This document shows, piece by piece, positions 1-8,966 of a stretch of DNA of 11,784 nt. Below the pieces are notes generated by a model that saw only the letters and a program-made list of their open reading frames with translations, made no database searches and had not been told where the DNA came from. Position 1 is the stretch's first letter, and the number at the start of each line of letters is the position of its first letter. Source of the DNA: Georgenia sp. GTDB lineage: Bacteria; Actinomycetota; Actinomycetes; Actinomycetales; Actinomycetaceae. A program made the translations under genes and the position numbers. The stretch lies in contig DAHVRG010000201.1 in the NCBI GenBank assembly GCA_027322565.1, positions 1-11,784 on the forward strand, in the 5' to 3' direction.

Positions 1-1
1 C

Positions 2-385
2 GTCGCCCACCTCGAGGGCGCGCTCACCGACCCCGATGACGTCGTCCGCGGTCGCGCTGCACTGGCCCTCGGTGCGCGCGGACGCTGGTCGGCTGTGCCG
101 GAGCTGGCCCGGATGGTCGCCGACGGACGTCACGACGTCGAGGCGGGCGAGCTCCTCGGAGCACTGGCGACGGGCGAGGACGCGGCTGGACAGGTCGCCA
201 CCGCTCTCGTCGAGCACGCAGGACCCACCGCCGGGACGGAGGTCCGCCGCCGGCTCGCCCAGGCGCTCGCGGAGGTCCCGGGCCCGGCGGCGCGCCACGC
301 GCTCACCGACCTGGCCGCCGACCCGGACCCTGCCGTCGCCCTCACCGCCCGTACGGTGCTCGAGCGCGCAGGCGACGGGGTCTGA
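2..385 (+). CDS. HEAT-repeat protein, C-terminal fragment
   Basis: The frame is open from the window edge to a TGA at 383-385, so only the last 127 residues are present and the start lies upstream. The visible protein is a series of amphipathic helices with the HEAT/PBS-lyase-like pattern: segments such as ALTDPDDVVRGRAALALG and, near the end, ALTDLAADPDPAVALTAR recur at roughly 30-residue spacing, each with a D-P-D turn before the second helix. HEAT repeats make curved solenoids for protein-protein contact, so neither a reaction nor a partner can be named. Alanine, arginine and leucine dominate, as usual for this family in high-GC bacteria. The gene converges on the DUF2087 gene with only 27 bp between the two stops. 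I am confident of the repeat class and not of the role. Confidence 0.75.
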   Translation, partial: VAHLEGALTDPDDVVRGRAALALGARGRWSAVPELARMVADGRHDVEAGELLGALATGEDAAGQVATALVEHAGPTAGTEVRRRLAQALAEVPGPAARHALTDLAADPDPAVALTARTVLERAGDGV

Positions 386-388
386 GGA

Positions 389-412
389 ACGGCCCGTGGC
401 GCAGCCGGACCG

Positions 413-413
<1 letters not shown>
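389..413 (-). terminator. Hairpin between convergent genes, possible terminator
   Basis: ACGGCCCG (389-396) and CGGACCGT (406-413) form an 8-bp stem with a 9-nt loop. Read as minus-strand RNA, the one imperfect position is a G-U pair, so the whole stem pairs; as plus-strand RNA it is a C-A mismatch. It begins at the last base of the DUF2087 stop codon and fills most of the 27-bp gap between two convergent stops. No T-tract follows on either strand, so an intrinsic terminator is only a suggestion; actinobacteria often use hairpins lacking a U-tract. Confidence 0.35.
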
Positions 414-3922
<3,509 letters not shown>

Positions 3923-3926
<4 letters not shown>

Positions 3927-4993
3927 GCACTCCGATATTCGGCCTGTCCGCCTACTTCCGGCACCTCGACGTCGCCGAGCAGGTGTGTGCCACCGCTCGG
4001 GAGGACGGCTTCAGCATGCTCTTCGGCTCGTTGCACGTGCCGGAGGAGCCGGAGGGCGACTTCCGGGCCCGGATGCAGCGGGTCGGTGCACTGGCGCGGG
4101 AGGCCGGGCTCGGGCTTGTCGTCGACATCTCCGGTGCCTCCCTCGCTGCCGTCGGCCTGGACGTCACCACGGCCGGGACCATGCGGGACTGGGGTGTCAC
4201 CGCCCTGCGGGTCGACTACGGGCTGAGCGACGAGGAGATCGTCGCGCTCTCCCGGTCGATCCCGATCTGGTTCAACGCCTCGACCGCCACCCCGGGCGAC
4301 TTCGAGCGCCTCGTGGGGATGGGGATGCGGACGGAGGGCGTGGGAATCTCGCACAACTTCTACCCCAAGCCGTTCACCGGGCTGTCGGACGAGTTCCTCC
4401 TCGCCCAGACCCGGATGTTCCACGAGCTCGGCCTCACCGTGCAGGCCTGGGTGCCGGGCGACGGCGTGCGCCGCATCCCGCTCGGCTTCGGGCTGCCGAC
4501 CCTGGAGCGCCACCGCGACACCCACCCGGTCGCCGCGGCCATCGACCTGCGCACGCTCGGTGTGGACGACGTCTTCGTCGGCGACCCATCGCTGTCCGAG
4601 CGTACCCGCCGGGCCTGGCGAGCATGGGCGCAGGAGGACGTCGTCGAGCTGGAGGTCGAGCTCACCGCCCCCGTGCCCGAGGAGGTGGCGGCCCGGCTCG
4701 CCGTCGTCGACCGCAACCGTACCGACGACGCCGCGGCGATGGTGCGGCTGGAGGGGGCCCGTTCCGCCCTCGCCGACGTCCCGGTCCCGCCCGCCGCGAC
4801 GGTCGGGCGCGCGTTCGGCTCGGTGACCGTCGACAACGACGCCGCCGGGCGCTACAAGGGTGAGATCGCGGTCCAGCGCCGCGACCTGCCCGCGGATGCG
4901 ACGGTCAACGTCGTCGGCCACGTCGTCGCCGCCGACCGTGACCTCGTCACGCGCATCGGCCCCGGCCGGCACGTCCGCCTCCGCCTCCGCTGA
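3923..4993 (+). CDS. mupG: MupG/DUF871 family 6-phospho-N-acetylmuramidase-like protein
   Basis: A 356-residue protein covering the whole DUF871 family. The N-terminal TIM-barrel part (about 4-235) has GLSAYF, a GFSMLFGSLHVPEE strand-loop at 29-42, IWFNASTATPGDF at 115-127, GISHNFYPKPFTGL at 141-154 and VPGD followed by LGFGLPTLERHR at 177-198. The C-terminal beta domain (about 240-356) has VDNDAAGRYKGEI and a VNVVGHV strand. MupG of Staphylococcus aureus, of this family, splits MurNAc-6-phosphate-GlcNAc imported by the MurP phosphotransferase system, feeding cell-wall recycling in the cytosol. There is no signal peptide here, which agrees with a cytosolic enzyme. GGAG at 3911-3914 is a good ribosome site for ATG 3923. 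Family members usually sit with PTS, murQ or murR genes; none are in this window. The family call is firm, the exact substrate less so. Confidence 0.88.
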
Positions 4994-5008
4994 CCCCGCC
5001 AGGCCGCA

Positions 5009-5117
5009 CCGACAGCCCACGTCCTCGGCGACAGCGCACGTTCCAGCGACAGCGCACTTTCCAGCGACAGCTCACTTCCTGGCGACAGTTCAGTTCCCGG
5101 CGAGAGCTGAGTTCTCA
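5009..5117 (+). repeat. Tandem array of an 18-bp repeat (array A)
   Basis: Five adjoining 18-bp units occupy 5028-5045, 5046-5063, 5064-5081, 5082-5099 and 5100-5117, preceded by one degenerate unit at 5009-5027 that is one base out of phase. The core is GCGACAGCTCACTTCC followed by two variable bases (mostly CA, TG or CG). Units 1-3 differ from one another at a few positions, and units 4 and 5 decay further (GCGACAGTTCAGTTCCCG, GCGAGAGCTGAGTTCTCA). The array starts 16 bp after the mupG stop and ends 22 bp before the convergent membrane-protein stop. Decay toward the far end suggests growth by slippage and then drift. The same unit recurs inverted at 5650-5703. I do not recognise it as a named repeat family. 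Confidence 0.9.
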
Positions 5118-5139
5118 CCCGCACGAAGCGCGAGCGCGG

Positions 5140-5550
5140 CTATGTACGGTCGGCGGTCTCCGCCTGCTCCGGCCGGAGGCGGGCGTTCGTCGTGAGCAAG
5201 GCCAGCACGACGGCGACCACGAGCAGCAGGCTGACGTCGCCCCAGAGGTGACCGCGATGATGAGGACTGGCAACGGACTGCACCGCCATGGTCGCCGCGT
5301 GCACAAGGCTGGACCACACAGTGAACCAGACGAGGGAGCGGTGTGCGCGCGGGTTCCTCGCTGCGACCAGCAGGAAGATCCCGAGCGTCGCGTACAGGCC
5401 GACGATCATCATGAAGTACTCCGACGCATACGGAGGCCCGGTGTGCCACTGCCACCCACCCGGCCAGACGACCGAGACCGGGTAGAGCAGGAGGAACAGG
5501 CCGCCGACCACGGCGAGGGCCGCCTGGAGGAGTCGGTACGCGGAAGGCAC
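5140..5550 (-). CDS. Small four-helix membrane protein (DUF6632-like)
   Basis: A 136-residue integral membrane protein with four predicted helices at about 8-29, 44-64, 71-92 and 103-121, with no signal-peptide cleavage site and a short charged tail. Conserved-looking features are YPVSVVWPGGWQW (23-35), GLYATLGIFLLVAARNPRAHRSL (51-73), WSSLVHAATMAVQSV (79-93) and HLWGDV (101-106). Together they resemble the uncharacterised DUF6632 family; I am recalling that match, not computing it. The frame stays open far upstream, but GTG at 5550-5548 is chosen because GGGAG (5561-5557) precedes it by 6 nt and a CATAAT box lies upstream; the extension would run through the repeats and antisense to the transporter. 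The function is unknown. The gene sits between two inverted repeat arrays. Confidence 0.72.
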   Translation of the reverse strand: MPSAYRLLQAALAVVGGLFLLLYPVSVVWPGGWQWHTGPPYASEYFMMIVGLYATLGIFLLVAARNPRAHRSLVWFTVWSSLVHAATMAVQSVASPHHRGHLWGDVSLLLVVAVVLALLTTNARLRPEQAETADRT

Positions 5551-5580
5551 GGGGAGCTCCCATCGCCGATGAGTGCGAGC

Positions 5581-5586
5581 ATTATG
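5581..5586 (-). promoter_or_regulatory. Probable -10 box for the small membrane protein gene
   Basis: On the minus strand CATAAT (5586-5581) is a rare AT-rich hexamer in this GC-rich window. Initiation about 7 nt downstream, near 5574, would give a 5' leader of about 24 nt holding the GGGAG ribosome site at 5561-5557 before GTG 5550. I see no clear -35 box. The position, just upstream of this gene and beyond the repeats, suggests it has its own promoter separate from the transporter upstream. Confidence 0.45.
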
Positions 5587-5649
5587 CGCCTGGCATCGAG
5601 TTTCCCGGGAGTGTCCCCATCGGGCATCGGGCAGAGACCGCGCTTCCGG

Positions 5650-5703
5650 TGGAGGTCGGGCTGTAGCCGGGAAGTGGGCTGTCGCCAGAAAGTGAGCTGT
5701 CGC
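5650..5703 (-). repeat. Three-unit array of the same 18-bp repeat, inverted (array B)
   Basis: Read on the minus strand, the units are GCGACAGCTCACTTTCTG (5703-5686), GCGACAGCCCACTTCCCG (5685-5668) and a degenerate GCTACAGCCCGACCTCCA (5667-5650). The first unit matches unit 3 of array A at 17 of 18 positions. The array begins 49 bp after the transporter stop and runs in the direction of that gene, just as array A follows mupG. It lies between the transporter and the promoter of the small membrane-protein gene. Confidence 0.85.
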
Positions 5704-5733
5704 GGTGACGCGGTTACGCGGTGACGCGGGCCG
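5702..5733. repeat. 8-bp-period short tandem repeat abutting array B
   Basis: Units GCGGTGAC (5702-5709), GCGGTTAC (5710-5717), GCGGTGAC (5718-5725) and a partial GCGGGCCG (5726-5733) follow directly on array B, sharing two bases with it. The 13-bp block CGCGGTGACGCGG therefore occurs twice with a 16-bp period. The repeat lies 19 bp past the transporter stop, in the 202-bp gap between the two minus-strand genes. No hairpin or T-tract is obvious. Confidence 0.7.
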
Positions 5734-5752
5734 GGCGAGGGTGCCGGGCGGG

Positions 5753-7321
5753 TCACGTGGTGACGACGAGCTGGACGAGAAGGATCTTGGCGATGATCCC
5801 GAGCGCGAACAGTGAGGCGTACCCGGACTCCACGCGGTCGTCGGGCAGCCGGTCGGTGGCGTAGGCGAGGATCGCCGGCTGCCCGATGAACCCTGCGACG
5901 GCCCCTGCCGTCCGAGCGGTGCTCTGCCCGAGCAGCCGGGCCGCCACGACGAGGCCGGCAGCGGCGATGAGGACGACGACGGCACCGACGAGCACCACGC
6001 GCAGACCCAGTGCGGTGAACGCCTGGGCGGCGAACGCCTGACCCGAGGCCAGCCCCGTCGCTCCGAGGAAGAGAAGCAGCCCGAGCTGACGCAGGGTGAG
6101 GTTCGCCGAGACCGGGAGCGTCCAGACGATCGGCCCTGTCCGGTCCACCCGCCCGAGAACCATCCCGACGACGAGCGGCCCGGCGGCCGAGCCCAGCGCG
6201 AACGCCACCCCGCCGGGCAGCGGCACCGTGAGCAGCCCGAGGAGGAGCCCGACGGCGATGCCGGTGCCCATCGACAGGGGGTCGACCTCGCTGACCTTGC
6301 GCTCGGAGTCGCCGAAGAGCTCGGACAGCTCGTTGAGGCGCCCGCGGGGGAAGACGACGCGGACGCGGTCGCCGAGCTGGAGGACGAGATCCTCGTGAGC
6401 CAGCATGTCCGTGTCGCCGCGGCGCACGCGGGTGACGATCCCGCCGAACCGGCCCGGGATGTCCAGGTCCCGTACCGTGCGCCCGGCGATCCGCGGGGCC
6501 GAGACGACGAAGCGGCGGAAGTGGACCACCGAGCGGTCGTGGGCGAGGTGCTCGTGCACCCGTCGCCCGAGGTGCTCGACGGCCCGCTCCACCGCAGGGC
6601 GGGTCCCGACGACGACCACCCGATCGCCCTCCCGCAGCTCCTCGTCCTCGCCGACGACCCGCGTGCGCCCGTCCCGCTCGAGGTAGGACAGCCGGATGCT
6701 GCCGTCGGCGTACCCCGGGATGTCGTGCATCGGACCAGGCCGCTCGACCTCCGCGCTGACGTCGATGAGCCCGATCCCCGCAGCCGGCTCCGGGTCGCGT
6801 GGCGAGGACCACGGCCGAGCGAGGACGAGCGAGACGACGACGATCGTCACGACGACGCCGACCGGGTAGGCCAGCGAGTAGCCCACGGCCGGCTCCCCGC
6901 TGTCGGCCGCCGTCGTCGCGGCCGCGAGAGCCGGCGTCGACGTCAGCGCGCCCGCGTACGAGCCACCGGCCAGCGTCGCCGGGACTGCGGCCCACCGCGC
7001 GACGAGCACGGCGGCGCCGGCGCCAACGGCGAGCACGACGACCGAAGCCGCCATGAGCGGCAGCTGGCTGCGCAGGTCACGGAAGAAGCTGTGCCCCGCC
7101 GCCAGCCCCACGGTGTAGACGAAGAGCGCCAGCCCCAGGCTCTGCACCAGCCCGAGCCCCTCGCCCAGCCGGGCGTCCAGCGCCCCGACGGCCAGCCCCA
7201 CGAACAGGGCACCGGCGGCGCCGAACCGCACTGGTCCGAAGGGCACCGCCCCGAGCAGCGTGCCCACCGCCACGACGAGCATGAGGGTGAGCAACGGGGA
7301 GGCGGCAAGCAGGTCGAGCAC
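5753..7321 (-). CDS. AspT/YidE-type (AAEx family) transporter with two RCK_C domains
   Basis: A 522-residue inner-membrane protein of the aspartate:alanine exchanger family layout. An N-terminal block of membrane helices (about 1-168) and a C-terminal block (about 348-522) are duplicated halves, separated by two cytosolic TrkA-C/RCK_C domains at about 178-258 (VVGEDEELREGDRVVVVGT) and 262-340 (LAHEDLVLQLGDRVRVVFP). Each half carries the family's glycine/proline re-entrant motif: GGSYAGALTSTPA (119-131) and AGAVAGFIGQPA (472-483). The family includes AspT; most YidE/YbjL-like members have no known substrate, so none is assigned. The GTG at 7321-7319 is preferred over an ATG 48 bp upstream because AGGGAG (7332-7327) lies 5 nt before it and the conserved protein begins there. 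That ribosome site touches the stop of the upstream phospholipase-like gene, so the two are probably co-transcribed. Confidence 0.87.
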   Translation of the reverse strand: MLDLLAASPLLTLMLVVAVGTLLGAVPFGPVRFGAAGALFVGLAVGALDARLGEGLGLVQSLGLALFVYTVGLAAGHSFFRDLRSQLPLMAASVVVLAVGAGAAVLVARWAAVPATLAGGSYAGALTSTPALAAATTAADSGEPAVGYSLAYPVGVVVTIVVVSLVLARPWSSPRDPEPAAGIGLIDVSAEVERPGPMHDIPGYADGSIRLSYLERDGRTRVVGEDEELREGDRVVVVGTRPAVERAVEHLGRRVHEHLAHDRSVVHFRRFVVSAPRIAGRTVRDLDIPGRFGGIVTRVRRGDTDMLAHEDLVLQLGDRVRVVFPRGRLNELSELFGDSERKVSEVDPLSMGTGIAVGLLLGLLTVPLPGGVAFALGSAAGPLVVGMVLGRVDRTGPIVWTLPVSANLTLRQLGLLLFLGATGLASGQAFAAQAFTALGLRVVLVGAVVVLIAAAGLVVAARLLGQSTARTAGAVAGFIGQPAILAYATDRLPDDRVESGYASLFALGIIAKILLVQLVVTT

Positions 7322-7331
7322 GGTCGCTCCC

Positions 7332-8591
7332 TCAGAACAGCCAGCGCAGCGGGTGGAGCAGCGTCTCACCGACCCGCTCGAGCAGCGGGCGTCGCTCCCA
7401 CTCGGCGAGCGTCAGCGGGCGGGCGTTGGTGAGGTCGGTCGCGAAGATCTCCTCCATCCGCGCGGCGAGGTCCCCGTCGTAGATCTCGAGGTTGATCTCG
7501 TAGTTCCCGATCATCGACATGCGGTCGATGTTCGTCGTGCCGATCGTGGTCCAGCGGCCGTCGACGGTGGCGGTCTTCGCGTGCACCATCGCGCCCTGGT
7601 ACAGCCAGATGGTCACCCCGCCGCGGAGCAGGCGCGTGTAGAAGGAGCGGGCTACCCAGTCGGCGAGGACGTGGTTGGAGACCTCCGGGATGAGCACGCG
7701 GACGTCGACGCCGCGGCGCGCCGCCCCGAGCATCGCGTCGAGGAACTCGGCGTCGGGGATGAAGTAGCCCTGGGTGATGTAGACGTGGTCGCGCGCCCTG
7801 TCCATGGCGTTGATGTAGGCGCCCCGCACGGGGAACAGCAGCGACGACGGCGAGTTCCGCGCCGCCTGGATCCGGGAGTCCCACGACCGGGCGCCGCGGT
7901 CCTCGAGCTCGGGGTGGTGGGCGTGGCGGTGGACGTTCCAGAAGTCGACGAAGGCGTTGTCCAGCTCCCACACCGCGGGTCCCCGCAGCCGCAGGTGGGT
8001 GTCCCGCCAGGCCGTGGCGTAGAGGTCACCGATGTTGTACCCGCCGACGAAGCCCTCCTCGCCGTCGACGACGAGGATCTTGCGGTGGTCCCGGCCCACC
8101 TTGCGCATGTTGAGGGTGAGCAGCCCTGGGCGCCACAGCGGGAAGCGCAGCGTGTGGACCGAGTCGGGGAAGCGCTTGAACGTCCACGGGACCACGAGGT
8201 TGCCGAAGGAGTCGAAGATGACGTAGACCTGCACGCCGCGCTCGGCGGCGGCGATGAGCTCGCGCTTGAACTCCCGCCCGACGTCGTCGTCCTTCCAGAT
8301 GTACGTCTCGAAGAAGATGTACCGCTGCGCCCCGCGGATCGCCTCGAGCATCGCGGAGTAGAGGTCCTCGCCGTAGGTGTAGACGGTGAGCTCGGAGCCG
8401 GCGACGTCGACCGCCACCGGGTCGGTCCGCGGGAACGCCCCCGCTGCGGGCTCCCGCCGTTTGCGGACCGAGTCCACGCCCCAGACCGTCGCTGCCGCGA
8501 CGAGCTGCGCGCCGGCCAGGCCCAGGGCGCCCCACTTCACCGCGCGGCGGAGTCGCGGGCGGACCCAGTGCCTCACCGTGCTCAGCCTCAT
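7332..8591 (-). CDS. Phospholipase D superfamily protein, cardiolipin-synthase-like
   Basis: A 419-residue protein with two HKD motifs: H169-R-K171-ILVV-D176 followed by GFVGGYNIGD, and H337-A-K339-TATV-D344 followed by TTIGTTNID. Two complete motifs give one active site using a phosphohistidine intermediate, as in cardiolipin synthases that move a phosphatidyl group between phosphatidylglycerol and another lipid. The YIFFETYIWKDDDVGREF segment (91-108) and GYFIPDAEFLDAM (275-287) also fit the cardiolipin-synthase branch. A single N-terminal hydrophobic helix (about 21-38) after an arginine-rich start would anchor it with that segment spanning the membrane. Family cardiolipin synthases often have two N-terminal helices and about 480 residues, so the shorter form leaves substrate open. 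It opens a minus-strand unit with the transporter 10 bp downstream. The start appears leaderless. Confidence 0.88.
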   Translation of the reverse strand: MRLSTVRHWVRPRLRRAVKWGALGLAGAQLVAAATVWGVDSVRKRREPAAGAFPRTDPVAVDVAGSELTVYTYGEDLYSAMLEAIRGAQRYIFFETYIWKDDDVGREFKRELIAAAERGVQVYVIFDSFGNLVVPWTFKRFPDSVHTLRFPLWRPGLLTLNMRKVGRDHRKILVVDGEEGFVGGYNIGDLYATAWRDTHLRLRGPAVWELDNAFVDFWNVHRHAHHPELEDRGARSWDSRIQAARNSPSSLLFPVRGAYINAMDRARDHVYITQGYFIPDAEFLDAMLGAARRGVDVRVLIPEVSNHVLADWVARSFYTRLLRGGVTIWLYQGAMVHAKTATVDGRWTTIGTTNIDRMSMIGNYEINLEIYDGDLAARMEEIFATDLTNARPLTLAEWERRPLLERVGETLLHPLRWLF

Positions 8592-8597
8592 GGGCCC

Positions 8598-8603
8598 AAC
8601 CTA
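8598..8603 (-). promoter_or_regulatory. Probable -10 box of a leaderless pld-like transcript
   Basis: TAGGTT on the minus strand (8603-8598) fits the actinobacterial TAnnnT -10 pattern and ends 6 nt before the ATG at 8591. Initiation 7 nt after the box would fall on the A of the ATG. There is no purine-rich ribosome site in between (GGGCCC only). The -35 region would lie near the left arm of the inverted repeat at 8610-8651; no clear hexamer is visible there. Confidence 0.45.
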
Positions 8604-8609
8604 GAGCAG

Positions 8610-8651
8610 CGCTCCGTGGAGCTCCCACGCGTTTGCGCGGACCACGGAGCG
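8610..8651. promoter_or_regulatory. Perfect 10-bp inverted repeat between divergent pld and gatC promoters
   Basis: CGCTCCGTGG (8610-8619) and CCACGGAGCG (8642-8651) are perfect inverted copies separated by 22 bp, so the arms are about three helical turns apart. The element lies between the two divergent -10 boxes (8598-8603 on minus, 8653-8658 on plus) and would cover both -35 regions; its right arm ends one base before the gatC box. Because both messages seem to start at their first codons, the repeat is outside both transcripts, which favours an operator over an RNA hairpin. No T-tract is present. Confidence 0.5.
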
Positions 8652-8652
8652 T

Positions 8653-8658
8653 TAGACT
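8653..8658 (+). promoter_or_regulatory. Probable -10 box of a leaderless gatCAB transcript
   Basis: TAGACT (8653-8658) fits TAnnnT and ends 8 nt before the gatC ATG at 8667. The intervening bases (CGACCCCC) hold no Shine-Dalgarno, so transcription beginning at or a base or two before the ATG would give a leaderless message. A weak -35 candidate, TTTGCG (8632-8637), has a short 15-bp spacer. The box follows immediately on the right arm of the inverted repeat. Confidence 0.55.
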
Positions 8659-8666
8659 CGACCCCC

Positions 8667-8966
8667 ATGTCCACCATCTCTGCAGCCGAGGTCGCGCGTG
8701 TGGCCGCCCTGGCCCGCATCGAGCTCACCGAGGACGAGGTTGAGCGTCTCGCCGGGGAGCTCGACGTGATCGCCGACGCCGCCGCCCAGGTCAGCGAGGT
8801 CGTCGGGCCGGACGTCCCGGCCACGAGCCACCCGATCCCCCTGGCCAACGTCATGCGCGACGACGTCGTCGAGGAGCCCCTGCCCGTCGAGGACGCCCTC
8901 GCCGGCGCGCCCGCGAGCGAGGGCGGCCAGTTCCTCGTGCCGCAGATCCTGGGGGAGGACGCATGA
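8667..8966 (+). CDS. gatC: Asp-tRNA(Asn)/Glu-tRNA(Gln) amidotransferase subunit C
   Basis: A 99-residue protein of normal GatC length. The N-terminal helices [32 protein letters not shown] are the family signature, the middle holds the conserved P-x-(S/T)HP stretch ([17 protein letters not shown]), and the end [11 protein letters not shown] matches the GatC tail that wraps around GatA. GatC stabilises the GatA-GatB complex, which converts mischarged Glu-tRNA(Gln), and Asp-tRNA(Asn) where that route is used, to the amidated forms. It is the first gene of a gatC-gatA-gatB operon; its TGA overlaps the gatA ATG by 4 bp. A longer in-frame opening extends upstream, but it runs antisense through the phospholipase-like gene and is rejected. 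Confidence 0.97.
   Translation: MSTISAAEVARVAALARIELTEDEVERLAGELDVIADAAAQVSEVVGPDVPATSHPIPLANVMRDDVVEEPLPVEDALAGAPASEGGQFLVPQILGEDA

Noticed and set aside
5028..5117. CRISPR array
   Set aside because: The 18-bp units abut with no spacers, are imperfect, and no cas genes are near.
4860..5195. Open frame across array A giving ATAHF-type hexapeptide repeats; a matching frame crosses array B on the minus strand
   Set aside because: An 18-bp repeat without stops stays open in one frame by construction. The rest of the frame is antisense or out of frame to real genes, and there is no ribosome site or plausible start.
5009..5733. Insertion-sequence remnant or transposon ends
   Set aside because: No transposase frame, no target-site duplication and no terminal inverted repeat at the block edges can be seen; the arrays are multi-unit tandem repeats.
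5409..6995. A 528-codon open frame on the minus strand
   Set aside because: It is an arginine/glycine/alanine-rich shadow of the transporter gene in another frame, typical of GC-rich DNA. The real frame shows membrane helices and RCK_C motifs.
7260..8966. Very long plus-strand frame running into gatC (568 codons)
   Set aside because: All but the last 99 codons are antisense to the phospholipase-like and transporter genes, and the conserved GatC protein begins at the ATG 8667.
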